64,000 nt of DNA from Propionicimonas paludicola (GTDB lineage: Bacteria > Actinomycetota > Actinomycetes > Propionibacteriales > Propionibacteriaceae). The stretch spans positions 1,612,001 to 1,676,000 of the forward strand of contig NZ_PDJC01000001.1 in assembly GCF_002563675.1 (NCBI RefSeq), written 5' to 3'. Shown piece by piece: positions 10,324-19,014 of this stretch; positions within the stretch are counted from its first letter, which is position 1; each line of letters opens with the position of its first letter. Made by a program: the position numbers and the translations under genes. The notes beneath the pieces were generated by a model, which was not told the DNA's origin, searched no databases, and saw nothing but the letters and a program-made list of their open reading frames with translations.

Positions 10324-10943
10324 TTGGGCTTGCCACCACTCTTGGAGTGATCGATCACGCCCTCGGCGACCTCGCGCATCGACTTGCGCAGATCCATGGC
10401 GGTCTTCTGGATCCAGCGGAAGGCTTCGGCCTCGGACAGGCCCAGCCCCTCCTGGAGCAGGCCCTTGGCCTGGTCGACGGCCTTGCGGGAAGCGAACCGC
10501 TCCTCCAGATCGGCCACCTCGGCCTCGACCGCGCGGATCTCGGCGAACCGGCCGATCGCGATCTCGATGGCCGGCACCACGTCGGAGGCATCGAAGGGCT
10601 TGACCACATAGGCCATGGCACCGGCGTCCCGGGCGCGCTCGACCAGCTCACGCTGGCTGAACGCGGTCAGCATCACCACCGGAGCGATCCGCTCCTCCGC
10701 GATCGCCGCGGCCGCCGTGATGCCGTCCATCTTGGGCATCTTCACGTCCATCACGACCAGATCGGGCTCCAGCGAGCGGGCCAATGCGAGAGCTTCCTCG
10801 CCGTCGCCGGCTTCGGCGATCACCTGGTAGCCCTCCGCAGTGAGCAGCTCGACCAAGTCGAGGCGGATCAGGGCCTCGTCCTCGGCCACCAGAACGCGCA
10901 GGGGGTTCTCTGCCGAGGGGTTCACATCGCTTGTGGTCGCCAT
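10308..10943 (-). CDS. pdtaR: ANTAR-domain response regulator, PdtaR-like
   Basis: 211 residues. A receiver domain (about 14-130) has the acidic pocket Glu21-Asp22, the phosphoacceptor Asp66 in VVMDVKMPKMDG and the conserved Lys in YVVKPFDAS. The C-terminal ANTAR domain (about 145-200) with AVDQAKGLLQEGLGLSEAEA binds RNA stem-loops and acts by antitermination. In Mycobacterium, PdtaR is paired with the histidine kinase PdtaS and controls ethanolamine/propanediol and metal responses. I chose the ATG at 10943 with TAGGAAAG upstream; an upstream open frame runs through the tRNA gene and is not real. No kinase gene is adjacent, as is usual for this regulator. Confidence 0.93.
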   Translation of the reverse strand: MATTSDVNPSAENPLRVLVAEDEALIRLDLVELLTAEGYQVIAEAGDGEEALALARSLEPDLVVMDVKMPKMDGITAAAAIAEERIAPVVMLTAFSQRELVERARDAGAMAYVVKPFDASDVVPAIEIAIGRFAEIRAVEAEVADLEERFASRKAVDQAKGLLQEGLGLSEAEAFRWIQKTAMDLRKSMREVAEGVIDHSKSGGKPKPLKK

Positions 10944-11038
10944 CTTCACTTTCCTACCGATCAGCCTTGCTGTGCTGGGTTGAGGGTACCGCGCGGCAAA
11001 CAGCCACTGCCAAGTTGTGGCAGAATCTGTGCCTACCT

Positions 11039-11121
11039 GCCGGGGTGGCGGAATGGTATACGCGGACGGCTCAAACCCGTCTGCCCGCAAGGGCGTAGGG
11101 GTTCGACTCCCCTTCCCGGTA
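11039..11121 (+). tRNA. tRNA-Leu (anticodon CAA)
   Basis: An 83-nt class II tRNA. The 7-bp acceptor stem is GCCGGGG (11039-11045) with TCCCGGT (11114-11120), including terminal G-T pairs; discriminator A at 11121; no CCA encoded. The anticodon stem GACGG/CCGTC encloses loop CTCAAAC with anticodon CAA at 11072-11074, reading TTG. The long variable arm CCCGCAAGGG and the T-arm AGGGG-TTCGACT-CCCCT are intact. Confidence 0.95.
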
Positions 11122-11224
11122 CTCGACTCGATATGGCTCTGGTTAGGGGCGGAACCGCTCCGGTGGTCTCCGGACGCCAAGACCCTGCAACTCCCGTGCA
11201 ACCCAGGCCCGGCCGAGACCCCCT

Positions 11225-11264
11225 CAGAGCCCCCTCCGGACGCCCGCTCGCGAGGCTCTGTTTT
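11225..11264 (+). terminator. Possible terminator behind tRNA-Leu
   Basis: CAGAGCC (11225-11231) pairs perfectly with GGCTCTG (11254-11260), followed at once by TTTT. The 22-base loop could fold further. It lies about 100 bases behind the tRNA gene and before the DUF4145 gene, so it may end the tRNA transcript. Confidence 0.5.
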
Positions 11265-11365
11265 GGGGTTCCCGTGGCGCGGCAAGGTTGGTTCAAGGGT
11301 TGCCGGCGTTGCGTCGCCTTCGGGGTTCGGCCACGAGTGTCGGAGCCACCTGCGATGCTGTCGCT

Positions 11366-12001
11366 GTGAGCGGAGTGTTCAGCAACATCAAGCGTATCGA
11401 CCACGACTACACGAAAACCAACGACGTCGCCTGGGACACAGGCCATTGCCCTGACTGTGGAGGTACGCAGATGGGTGTCGTCGCCTTCCTTCCGGAGAGT
11501 GAGCTCTATTGGCTGCGATGTGTCGGCTGTGGTCGCGGTTTCGTCCGAGAGTGGGGGGTGACCCTCCCTGGTGCTCAGCCGTTTGATGTTCCTAAAGGAC
11601 TACCAAACACTGAAGCGGCCGTGTGGGCTGAGATTCGGTCGTGCCTCGCTGCCGGTGCTTTCACAGCGTCAGCCATGATGTGTCGGAAGCTCTTGTTCCA
11701 CGTGGCGGTTGCTACCGGCCTCCCGGCCAAGGACAAGAGCAACAGAGCTCCGACCTATGCCCAGTGCGTCAATCACCTTGAGGCCGAAGGCGTCATCACT
11801 AAGCGGATGCGAACCTGGGTGGACCGGATCAAAGACATCGGGAATGACGCGAATCACGAGATAACGCCCGTCACAGAGAAGCAAGCTCTCGATGTGGCCG
11901 GGTTCACACATCAGCTCTTGAGGCTGAGCTACGAGATGGACGAGCTCGTGAAGCCGGACGACGCTGAAGATGAGGGACAAGGCGAGATCCTGACGATCTG
12001 A
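11366..12001 (+). CDS. Zinc-ribbon DUF4145 domain protein (HEPN-like)
   Basis: 211 residues from the GTG at 11366 (protein starts VSGVFSNIKRID); the open frame extends 26 codons upstream without support, and no clear ribosome site is visible, so the start is uncertain. Residues about 27-60 hold a zinc ribbon, HCPDCGG and CVGCGRGF. Residues about 85-195 form the helical DUF4145 domain with the typical GNDANHE motif near 160. DUF4145 is placed in the HEPN superfamily, whose members are often RNases in toxin, restriction or antiphage loci; here no partner gene is adjacent. The gene directly follows tRNA-Leu, uses visibly more A/T than its neighbours and has no counterpart in the conserved pyk-polA block, which suggests horizontal acquisition. 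Function unknown. Confidence 0.7.
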   Translation: MSGVFSNIKRIDHDYTKTNDVAWDTGHCPDCGGTQMGVVAFLPESELYWLRCVGCGRGFVREWGVTLPGAQPFDVPKGLPNTEAAVWAEIRSCLAAGAFTASAMMCRKLLFHVAVATGLPAKDKSNRAPTYAQCVNHLEAEGVITKRMRTWVDRIKDIGNDANHEITPVTEKQALDVAGFTHQLLRLSYEMDELVKPDDAEDEGQGEILTI

Positions 12002-12018
12002 CGCTGGGCGTGCAGAAG

Positions 12019-12048
12019 CCGCCCCGTCCCCAGCTCTCGCCGGGGCGG
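12019..12048 (+). terminator. GC-rich hairpin between convergent genes
   Basis: CCGCCCCG (12019-12026) pairs with CGGGGCGG (12041-12048), an 8-bp perfect stem 17 bases after the DUF4145 stop. There is no T-run, so this is either a weak terminator or a structural hairpin. Confidence 0.4.
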
Positions 12049-12104
12049 GACAGCCTCGTCGAACCGCCTACCGCAGCCCGAGCGCTCGCGCCTGACGCAG
12101 CGGC

Positions 12105-13826
12105 TCAACCGCAACTGCTGGTCGGAGTGAGGCCGGTGAAGCGCGCAGAGCTCCAGGTCAGCAGGTCGGTGACCGCCGGCGAGGCGGGCGCGACCAGGCC
12201 GCGGTGATCCCGCTCGTGGTAGACCCGATAATCGATCCGGGTTCCGCTGCGACACTGCGCGGCGACGTAGCCGTCCTGGACGTCAGTTGGGACCAACTGG
12301 TCCCGTCCGCCCTGCCCCAGCAGCACGGGGACCGGGATCCGCCCGTCGGGACGGTTCTCGGCCAGCCGAGTCGCCAACGCCCCCGCAGTGGGTGACTGCG
12401 CCCAGCTCAGCCCGGAGCCCAACCAGGGCAGCAAGGGGCCGGGCTGACCCTGACAGCGGGCCGCGGTCTCGCTCACCCGCGCCCGGGCCGTCGGCAGCAG
12501 GTAGTCGTTGCCGTCGATCTCCGGGTAGACGGCCGCGTAGCTGCTGATCAGACGGGCGGCCACGGCCTCTCGCTCCGCTCCGCGATCCGGACTGGCCAGT
12601 ACCCCGGACAGATCGGTCAGCGGAGCCAGCGCCGCCAGCCCCGTCAACGTGACTTCCGGCGCGTAGTCGTCCCGGATCAGGCCGGCCCACAGCGCCGCAT
12701 GCCCGCCCTCCCCGAAACCCCACAGCACGGCCTCACCGAACCGGACGCCGTTGAGCTGCCGTGCGGCCCGCAGCGCGTCCAGCACCGCCCTGCCCTCCGG
12801 CTGGCCGAGGAGGTAGCTGGGGGCGCCCTCGACGCCCAGGCCCGGCAGATCCGGCGCCAGCAGCGCGTAGCCGGCTCCGGTGACCTGGTCGAGGAAGGAC
12901 ATGCCACCGGAGGCGAGTCCCCGCACCGACGGCGCGCAGGACGGCGAAAGCCCGGTGCCGTCGTGCAGCCAGACGACCAATGGCAACTGCTCGGTCACCC
13001 GATCGGCCGGTAGGTAGATCGCCGCACTGGCTACGATCGGACTGCCCTGAGCCGTGGTGGTCAGGTAGAGCAGCCGAGCGGCCACCACCCCGGGGGTCGT
13101 CGCTCCGGCGTAGCTGTCGGCGCGCAGCAGCTTGCCCGGGGCATGCTGCCCACCGACCATGGCCGGGCTGTAGAACGGGCCCGGCGCGACGCGACCGCCG
13201 TCCAGGCCGGCCCCAGCCAGGGCCAGCGCCAAGCCGAGCAGGAGCGCCAGCCCTCGCCCGACCAGTCGATTTCGGTTGGCCGCCACGGTTGGCCGATCGG
13301 CCGCCCAGGCGTCCACCATGATGCCGAGGCCGGCGATCAGCAGGTACAGCCCCAAAACAACCGCCGCCGGCAGCAGCGTCCGATCCACCCAGACCACGGC
13401 AAGGCTGCCCAGCCCGATGGAAGCGCCGCCGACCAGCAGCGATGCCCAGAAGCCGGCTGTCGACGGGCTGTTCAGCAGCCTGGGCCAGTGCGGGTTGCTG
13501 AGCAGCGCGGCCGACCACAACTCGGCGCCGCCGGCCAGGATCAGGAGCACTCCAGTCACCGCGCCGACCAGCGAGAGGTTCACCGGCTGCCACAGTCCGA
13601 TCAGAGCGCTGCCCACGGCGAAGCAGATCGCCAGGGTCAGCTTGGCCGGGCGCTCCCGGCTGAGTTGGACCAGTTCCACCAGGGCGGCGACCGCCAGCCC
13701 CAGGCTCACACACAGGGCCATCAGCTCGGGCGCGGCAAACGGGCGGACGGCAAGGAAGGCCCCGACGACGACCGCCGGAATGCCGGCCGCCGTCCGAACA
13801 GCCCTGCTCACCCGGGGATCGGCCAC
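12105..13826 (-). CDS. Membrane protein with lipase-like alpha/beta-hydrolase domain lacking the nucleophile
   Basis: 573 residues. The first 200 residues contain six or seven hydrophobic segments. Residues about 225-570 are an alpha/beta hydrolase resembling actinobacterial secretory lipases: oxyanion region PLVVWLHDGTG, a nucleophile elbow, an Asp in GQGGRDQLVP and a His in YHERDHRGLV. The elbow reads WGFGEGGHAALWAG where active relatives have G-x-S-x-G-G-H; the codon is GGG, so the serine is replaced by glycine. Hydrolysis by the normal mechanism is therefore unlikely. The hydrolase part would lie outside the membrane. The GTG start has TAGAGT ending six bases upstream and no ribosome site, suggesting a leaderless message. 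It is encoded just after pyk on the same strand. Confidence 0.75.
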   Translation of the reverse strand: MADPRVSRAVRTAAGIPAVVVGAFLAVRPFAAPELMALCVSLGLAVAALVELVQLSRERPAKLTLAICFAVGSALIGLWQPVNLSLVGAVTGVLLILAGGAELWSAALLSNPHWPRLLNSPSTAGFWASLLVGGASIGLGSLAVVWVDRTLLPAAVVLGLYLLIAGLGIMVDAWAADRPTVAANRNRLVGRGLALLLGLALALAGAGLDGGRVAPGPFYSPAMVGGQHAPGKLLRADSYAGATTPGVVAARLLYLTTTAQGSPIVASAAIYLPADRVTEQLPLVVWLHDGTGLSPSCAPSVRGLASGGMSFLDQVTGAGYALLAPDLPGLGVEGAPSYLLGQPEGRAVLDALRAARQLNGVRFGEAVLWGFGEGGHAALWAGLIRDDYAPEVTLTGLAALAPLTDLSGVLASPDRGAEREAVAARLISSYAAVYPEIDGNDYLLPTARARVSETAARCQGQPGPLLPWLGSGLSWAQSPTAGALATRLAENRPDGRIPVPVLLGQGGRDQLVPTDVQDGYVAAQCRSGTRIDYRVYHERDHRGLVAPASPAVTDLLTWSSARFTGLTPTSSCG

Positions 13827-13882
13827 GCCCAGACTCTAGCGGCCGACCCTCCGGGCGCTCGGCTACCCGTGGTCGGAGTGGG

Positions 13883-15289
13883 TCAGTCCATCTCGTAGAT
13901 GCGCAGCGCGTTCGTCTTGTGCATGTGGCGGCCCGGGTTGCCGCTCACCACGACCACCCGATCGCCGGTGGCCATGAAGCCGGTTGCGGCCAGCGCATCC
14001 TGCACCGACTTCACCATGGCGTCGGTGTTGGTGTACTCCGGAGTGACGTAGGACTGAACGCCCCAGCACAGAGTCAACTCCTGGGCGGTCTTCGGCAGCG
14101 GGGTGAAGGCCATGATCGGCACCTCGGAGCGCAGCCGGGCCAGCCGGTGCGGAGTGTCGCCGGAGATGGTGAATGCGGCCAGGTACTTGGCCCCCACTCG
14201 CTCTGCCACCTCGATGGCCGCCTTGGCAATCACCCCGGAGACGGTGTGCGGATCCCAGGCCAGGCCACGGATCTTGTCCAGTCCCTCGGACTCGGTCCGG
14301 CTGATGATCCGGGACATCACCTCGACGGCCTGAATGGCGTACTCCCCCACGGCGGTCTCACCGGAGAGCATCACCGCGTCCGCGCCGTCCAGGATCGCGT
14401 TGGCCACGTCAGAGGCCTCGGCGCGGGTCGGGCGATGCGAGGTGATCATCGATTCCAGCATCTGGGTGGCCACGATCACCGGCTTGGCCCAGGTCCGGGC
14501 CGCGTCAATGATCCGCTTCTGCACGCCCGGGACGTCCTCCAGCGGCAGTTCGACGCCCAGGTCACCACGGGCCACCATGAAGGCGTCGAAGGTGTCGATG
14601 ATCGAGTCGAGGTTGTCGATCGCCTGCGGCTTCTCCAGCTTGGCGATCACCGGCACATGCCGGTCCTCCTCGTCCATCACCTGATGGACCGGGACGATGT
14701 CGGCGGCATTGCGGACGAAGGACAGCGCCACCATGTCGACGCCGTGGCGCAAAGCCCAGCGCAGGTCCCGCTCGTCCTTCTCGCTCAACGCGGGGACGCT
14801 GACCGGCACGCCGGGCAGGTTGATCCCCTTGTGATCGGACACTCGGCCGCCGACGATCACCTCGGTGATCACGTCGGTCTCGGTGACCTCGACCGCCCGC
14901 AGCTCAATGGCTCCATCGTTGATCAGGATCTGGTCGCCGGGGGTGACGTCGGCGGTCAGCGTGTTCAGGGTGGTCCCGGCCCGCTCGGCGGTGCCCAGGA
15001 CGTCTTCGGTGGTGATCACGAAGCGATCACCAGCGTTCAGGAAGGCCTCCCCGTCGACGAAGTTGCCCAGACGGATCTTGGGGCCCTGCAGGTCGGCCAG
15101 GATGCCGACCGGTCGGCCCGCGACTCGGGCCGCATCGCGGATCCACCGGACCCGCTCGGCATGCAGGAGGTGATCGCCGTGGCTCATATTGAGCCTCGCG
15201 ACGTTCATTCCCGCGTTCACCAGGTTGACGATTGCCTCGGCCGAATCAGTCGCCGGACCGATCGTGCACACTATCTTCGCTCTACGCAC
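13883..15289 (-). CDS. pyk: Pyruvate kinase
   Basis: 468 residues, usual length. The enzyme converts phosphoenolpyruvate and ADP to pyruvate and ATP in the last step of glycolysis. The N-terminus RRAKIVCTIGPATDS, the ARLNMSHG substrate loop, the catalytic Lys in VIAKLEKPQAIDNL and the metal-binding signature MVARGDLGVELP are all present, followed by the regulatory C domain. The start is the GTG at 15289 (VRRAKIV), matching family starts; the frame is open for 74 more codons upstream but without homology. The ribosome site is weak. It follows rluD on the same strand after 41 bases. Location beside pdtaR/polA is conserved in actinobacteria. Confidence 0.96.
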   Translation of the reverse strand: MRRAKIVCTIGPATDSAEAIVNLVNAGMNVARLNMSHGDHLLHAERVRWIRDAARVAGRPVGILADLQGPKIRLGNFVDGEAFLNAGDRFVITTEDVLGTAERAGTTLNTLTADVTPGDQILINDGAIELRAVEVTETDVITEVIVGGRVSDHKGINLPGVPVSVPALSEKDERDLRWALRHGVDMVALSFVRNAADIVPVHQVMDEEDRHVPVIAKLEKPQAIDNLDSIIDTFDAFMVARGDLGVELPLEDVPGVQKRIIDAARTWAKPVIVATQMLESMITSHRPTRAEASDVANAILDGADAVMLSGETAVGEYAIQAVEVMSRIISRTESEGLDKIRGLAWDPHTVSGVIAKAAIEVAERVGAKYLAAFTISGDTPHRLARLRSEVPIMAFTPLPKTAQELTLCWGVQSYVTPEYTNTDAMVKSVQDALAATGFMATGDRVVVVSGNPGRHMHKTNALRIYEMD

Positions 15290-15330
15290 GTTGCCCAACC
15301 CTAGCCGCCTCGTGTTACAACCTGCGCAGG

Positions 15331-16245
15331 TCAGTGCCGGACCAACTCCAGTGCCGTGGCTAAATCGTCGGGGTAAGGCGAATTGAAGGTCACCAGTTCG
15401 CCGCTGCGGGGATGCGTGAAGGACAGCTGAACGGCGTGCAGCCACTGCCGCTGAAGCCCTAGTCGGGCCGCCAGAACCGGATCTCCGCCATAGGTCGGAT
15501 CGCCCACGCAAGGGTGCTTGATCGCCTGCATGTGCACCCGGATCTGGTGAGTTCGTCCGGTCTCCAGGTGAATTTCCAGCAAAGATACGGAGCGGAACGC
15601 CTCCAGAAGCTGGTAATGGGTCACGCTGGCCCGTCCGCCGGCGATCACGGCCATCTTGTAGTCCGCGCCCGGATGGCGTCCGATCGGGGCCTCGATGGTG
15701 CCCTCCAGCGGATCCGGATGGCCCTGCACCAGGGTGTGATAGGTCTTGGCGACCTCCCGGCTGCGGAAGGCCTGCTTCAAGACCGTGTAGGCAGACTCAC
15801 TCTTGGCCACCACCATCAGACCCGAGGTGCCCACGTCGAGGCGCTGGACGATCCCCTGCCGCTCGGGTGCTCCCGAGGTGGAGATCCGGAAGCCGGCTGC
15901 GGCCAGGTGCTCCACCACGGACGGACCGTCCCAGCCCAGGCTGGGGTGGGCCGCGACTCCGGCCGGCTTGTCGACCACCACGATGTCGGCGTCGTCGTAG
16001 ACGATCCCGATTCCGGCGACCTCGACCGGCACCACCTGGACGGTGGGGGCGGTGGTCACCGCCACCTCGAGCAGATCACCGCCACGGACCCGATGAGACT
16101 TGGCCACGGTCTCGGAGTTCACCAGGACTCCGCCGGCTTCCAGCAGATCGGAGATCCGGCTGCGGGATAATCCGCTCATCCGAGCGGCAGCCTGGTCGAC
16201 GCGCTCGCCGTCCAGGCCGTCGGGAACCAGCCAGACGCTATTCAT
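15331..16245 (-). CDS. RluA-family pseudouridine synthase (RluD-like)
   Basis: 304 residues. An N-terminal S4 RNA-binding domain (about 1-65; [29 protein letters not shown]) precedes the RluA catalytic domain with the signature [15 protein letters not shown], whose Asp is the catalytic nucleophile, and the [12 protein letters not shown] motif. The closest Escherichia enzyme, RluD, makes pseudouridines in helix 69 of 23S rRNA, but the RluA family also includes other rRNA and tRNA enzymes, so the target is inferred. The ATG at 16245 lies inside the end of lspA (ATGAATAG overlap), which supports coupled translation and this start over an upstream one. lspA-rluD is a common actinobacterial pair. 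Confidence 0.93.
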   Translation of the reverse strand: MNSVWLVPDGLDGERVDQAAARMSGLSRSRISDLLEAGGVLVNSETVAKSHRVRGGDLLEVAVTTAPTVQVVPVEVAGIGIVYDDADIVVVDKPAGVAAHPSLGWDGPSVVEHLAAAGFRISTSGAPERQGIVQRLDVGTSGLMVVAKSESAYTVLKQAFRSREVAKTYHTLVQGHPDPLEGTIEAPIGRHPGADYKMAVIAGGRASVTHYQLLEAFRSVSLLEIHLETGRTHQIRVHMQAIKHPCVGDPTYGGDPVLAARLGLQRQWLHAVQLSFTHPRSGELVTFNSPYPDDLATALELVRH

Positions 16246-16777
16246 CCGTCGGGCCGGCATCGGCGCCGGCCTCGGGTGCAGCATCGGCGAATGGGACGCC
16301 GTCGAAGCCGACCTTGGTGATCAAGGTCAGCCAGATCACCACCACCGCAGCCGCGGTGATGCACATGTCGGCGACGTTGAACACGGCGAAGTAGGGCAGC
16401 TGGATGAAGTCGATGACATGGCCCTGGAACGGGCCCGGGTCACGGAAGAGCCGATCGGCCAGGTTGCCGCTGATCCCGGCGACCAGCAGACCCATGGCCG
16501 CGGTCCAGCCCGGATGGCGCACCTTCGGCACGAACCAGGCCAGCACCCCGATCAGGGCCGCGATGGCAATGATGGCCAGCCCGATGGTGAATCCCTCGCC
16601 CATGCTGAAGGCGGCTCCAGAATTGCGCAGCAACTGGAGGGTGACCAACCCGCCGAGCAGGGGAATCGGATGGGCAGGATCCAGCACCACCAGCATCACC
16701 GCCTTGGTGACCTGATCGACGACCAGCCCCAGAGCCCCGATCCCGAGAACCCACGACCACACCGCGACCGGCGACAT
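16238..16777 (-). CDS. lspA: Lipoprotein signal peptidase (signal peptidase II)
   Basis: 179 residues with four transmembrane helices. LspA cuts the signal peptide of prolipoproteins at the lipid-modified cysteine. The conserved family motifs are present: DQVTKA near the N-terminus, NSGAAFSMG, and the two catalytic aspartates in GNLADRLFR and FNVADMC. The chosen ATG at 16777 begins just before the first helix and follows GAGAAGA; the frame extends upstream into the DksA-like gene but without a ribosome site. The C-terminal tail (about 35 residues, Ala/Glu/Asp-rich) goes beyond the fourth helix and is not conserved. Confidence 0.95.
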   Translation of the reverse strand: MSPVAVWSWVLGIGALGLVVDQVTKAVMLVVLDPAHPIPLLGGLVTLQLLRNSGAAFSMGEGFTIGLAIIAIAALIGVLAWFVPKVRHPGWTAAMGLLVAGISGNLADRLFRDPGPFQGHVIDFIQLPYFAVFNVADMCITAAAVVVIWLTLITKVGFDGVPFADAAPEAGADAGPTDE

Positions 16778-16797
16778 GCCGGTCTTCTCACTGCTGG

Positions 16798-17235
16798 TTA
16801 TCTGCGTTCCTCCCGCTGCTTGCAGGCCACACACATCGTGGCCCGCGGGAAGACCTGAAGGCGGTCCTTCCCGATCGGCTGCCCGCAGGACTCGCAGGAG
16901 CCGTAGTTGCCGGCCTCGAACATCCGGTAGGCCTGCTGCGCCTGATCGAGCATGTCGCGGGCGTTCTGGGCCAGCGACATCTCTTGATCGCGCTCGAAGT
17001 TCGAGGAGCCGACATCGGCCGGATCACGTCCGGCACCGTCGGTGCCCTCCTCGAAAAGATCGGCCAAACCCGCCTCGGCCACCTCGATCGCCCGCTCCAT
17101 CCGAGCGATGTCGGCAAGCAACTCCTGGCGGATCTCTTCGACCTCGTCCTCGGTCCAGGGATCCTCGCCCTCAGCGATCGGGAACGAGGCGGCCTTGGCC
17201 CGAACGGTGGGCTTCACACGGTTAGCCGACGGCAT
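16798..17235 (-). CDS. TraR/DksA-family zinc finger protein
   Basis: 145 residues. The N-terminal half is acidic and predicted coiled coil; the C-terminal half has the DksA-type C4 zinc finger, CESCGQPIG followed after 17 residues by CVACKQ, with all four cysteines intact. DksA binds the RNA polymerase secondary channel and, with ppGpp, tunes rRNA promoters; in actinobacteria such proteins are shorter and their role is poorly known (some relatives answer to CarD/RbpA-like control). GGAGGTG lies directly upstream of the ATG. It sits between divIVA and lspA at the end of the division cluster, a position seen in many actinobacteria. Confidence 0.88.
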   Translation of the reverse strand: MPSANRVKPTVRAKAASFPIAEGEDPWTEDEVEEIRQELLADIARMERAIEVAEAGLADLFEEGTDGAGRDPADVGSSNFERDQEMSLAQNARDMLDQAQQAYRMFEAGNYGSCESCGQPIGKDRLQVFPRATMCVACKQREERR

Positions 17236-17287
17236 GGACTCGCACCTCCTGCTGTTGTCTGAGCAGGGAGAGTACCACCCGTTTCGG

Positions 17288-18358
17288 TCAGTTGCTCTCG
17301 TTGAGCAGGGCGTCCAGGCGCGGCGTGGCGGAACCCGGTCCGGGCTCGGTCAGGATCTCGGGCACATCGCCGGGCTGCAAGGTCACCTCGTTGAGCGAAC
17401 GGAGCTGGCTCTGCAGGTGGTTGGCCAGCGTGCTGCGGTAGCTCTGCTCGAACGAACGCAGGCGATCGACCTTGCCACGCAGCGAATCCCGCTCGGCCTC
17501 CAACGCGCTGAACAGCTCGGTGCGCAGGGCGTCCGCCTCGCCGGTCACCTGATCGGCTTTGGCCTGTGCGTCAGAGGTGAGCTTCTCGGCGTTCACACGG
17601 GCTTCGGACTCGATCCGGTCGGCGCGAGTGCGCGCATCGGTGAGGGCCTCGTGCGCCTTGCGGTTCGCGCTGTCGATGACGGTCTCCGCTTCGGCGCGGG
17701 CGCTGCTGACGATCCGATCGGCGTCCACCTGGGACTCACCGACCAGCCGCTCGGCCTGCTCGGTCGCCATCTGCAGCAACCGGGTGACCGCCGGCGAGGC
17801 TTCGGCGGAGTTGGTGACGATGATGTTCTCGACCTTGCCGCTCGGGCCGTCCACCACCGGAGCTGCAGCAGCCGCAGCAGCGGCCTGCTTGGCCTCAGCG
17901 AGCTCAGCACGCAGCGACTCGATCTCTGCCTTGGCCTGGGCCGCAGCGGCGGCCTGAGCGGCCTGTGCGGCCGCCTGAGCGTCCGCGCCGGACTTCGAGG
18001 CAGCGGCCTTGGTGTTTGCCAGCAGCCCCTGCGCCTCGGCGAGTTCGGCCTTGGCCTTCTCGGCGGCGGCCTGTGCTTCGGCCAGCTGGCCGCGCACGGT
18101 CTCAAGTTCCCGCTGACGAGCTGACAGCTCAGAGCGCAGCTTGTCGGCCTCGGCGTTGTCGCCCGGGACGAAGATGCTGGACGGTTCGGAGCTGGACAGC
18201 GCCTCGAGCTGCTTCTTCAGGCTGCCGTTCTCTTCAGTGAGCTGGGAGAGAGTCGCCTCTACCTTGTCGACGAAGTTGTCGACGTCGACGGGCTCGTAGC
18301 CGTTTCGTCGAGCCAGGTGGAAGCGGGTCTGGCGGACCTGCTCGAGGGTCAGGGTCAT
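17288..18358 (-). CDS. divIVA: DivIVA-domain polar growth protein (Wag31-like)
   Basis: 356 residues. The first 60 residues are the DivIVA membrane-curvature domain (TLEQVRQTRFHLARRNGYEPVDVDNFVDKV), followed by a serine-rich linker and long Ala/Glu-rich coiled coils (about 70-310) with a Pro/Gly tail. DivIVA/Wag31 marks the cell poles and septum and organises cell-wall growth in actinobacteria. This form is longer than Mycobacterium Wag31 (about 260 residues), mainly by the Ala-rich coil (about 90-155). A promoter TTGGAT-18-TAGCCT lies upstream. The usual yggT gene between sepF and divIVA is missing here. Confidence 0.95.
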   Translation of the reverse strand: MTLTLEQVRQTRFHLARRNGYEPVDVDNFVDKVEATLSQLTEENGSLKKQLEALSSSEPSSIFVPGDNAEADKLRSELSARQRELETVRGQLAEAQAAAEKAKAELAEAQGLLANTKAAASKSGADAQAAAQAAQAAAAAQAKAEIESLRAELAEAKQAAAAAAAAPVVDGPSGKVENIIVTNSAEASPAVTRLLQMATEQAERLVGESQVDADRIVSSARAEAETVIDSANRKAHEALTDARTRADRIESEARVNAEKLTSDAQAKADQVTGEADALRTELFSALEAERDSLRGKVDRLRSFEQSYRSTLANHLQSQLRSLNEVTLQPGDVPEILTEPGPGSATPRLDALLNESN

Positions 18359-18414
18359 TGCTCACCTCACGTGTCGGTAACGGGACAAGCTTCAGCAATC
18401 CCGATAGTGCTCTC

Positions 18415-18444
18415 AGGCTAGTGTCACAGCTTGGCTGAATCCAA
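18415..18444 (-). promoter_or_regulatory. divIVA promoter (TTGGAT-18-TAGCCT)
   Basis: On the minus strand, -35 TTGGAT (18439-18444) and -10 TAGCCT (18415-18420) are 18 bases apart, in the 176-base gap between sepF and divIVA. The predicted start is near 18408, about 50 nt before the divIVA ATG. Confidence 0.6.
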
Positions 18445-18534
18445 GAATCGATGGGATTGCACGCTCACGGCCGTAAACCGAAGGTCAAGAGTCCACCCGG
18501 CGGAACCGGTCGAGCCGGCTATCCGCTGGTCGGC

Positions 18535-19014
18535 TCAGGACTGGTTGAAGAAACCGCCGGCCAGGCGTTCCTTGTCCTCGGCCGCCACGGTCACATTGTG
18601 CGGCGAGAGCAGGAAGACCTTGCTGGTGATCCGCTCGATGCTGCCTCGCAGGCCGAAGATCAGCCCCGCAGAGAAGTCGACCAAACGCTTGGCGTCGGAC
18701 TCCTCCATCTCGGACAGGTTCATGATCACCGGGATGCCGTCGCGGAAGTTCTCGCCGATGGTGCGAGCCTCGTTGTAGGTCCGCGGATGCACGGTGATGA
18801 TCCGGTTGATGTCGGCGACCCTGGGCGCAGCTTCCTTCACCGGACGCCGGGAGCCGAGCTCGGTCACGCTCGCGGTAGCCGCCGGCCGCGTCTCCAGGTC
18901 CGTGCCGGTCGGGACGGCCTCGGTGGCCTCGTCCTGCTCAGCCTCGACCTCTGGGTAGTCGGTGTCGGACACCAGGCCCAGCCAAACGGCTGCCTTCTTC
19001 AAGCGATCCGCCAT
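18535..19014 (-). CDS. sepF: Cell division protein SepF
   Basis: 159 residues. SepF is the membrane tether of the FtsZ ring in actinobacteria, which lack FtsA. The N-terminal helix MADRLKKAAVWLGLV is amphipathic and would bind the membrane; a variable acidic linker (about 18-65) follows; the C-terminal globular domain (about 70-155) shows the conserved ITVHPRTYNEAR, VIMNLSEM, RLVDFSAGL and FLLSPHNV segments. It lies between pgeF and divIVA, close to ftsZ, as expected. The gene yggS, which normally stands between pgeF and sepF, is absent. Confidence 0.96.
   Translation of the reverse strand: MADRLKKAAVWLGLVSDTDYPEVEAEQDEATEAVPTGTDLETRPAATASVTELGSRRPVKEAAPRVADINRIITVHPRTYNEARTIGENFRDGIPVIMNLSEMEESDAKRLVDFSAGLIFGLRGSIERITSKVFLLSPHNVTVAAEDKERLAGGFFNQS

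Noticed and set aside
10944-11285. Upstream extension of the response-regulator frame through the tRNA-Leu gene
   Set aside because: It would translate the complement of a tRNA; the ATG at 10943 has a ribosome site and family-like N-terminus.
11122-12104. Attachment-site repeat of the tRNA-Leu 3' end marking an integrated element
   Set aside because: I looked for a second copy of the T-arm and acceptor sequence around the DUF4145 gene and did not see one; no integrase is present.
16778-16834. Upstream start for lspA inside the DksA-like gene
   Set aside because: It would add 19 polar residues before the first helix, lacks a ribosome site and overlaps the upstream gene by 37 bases.
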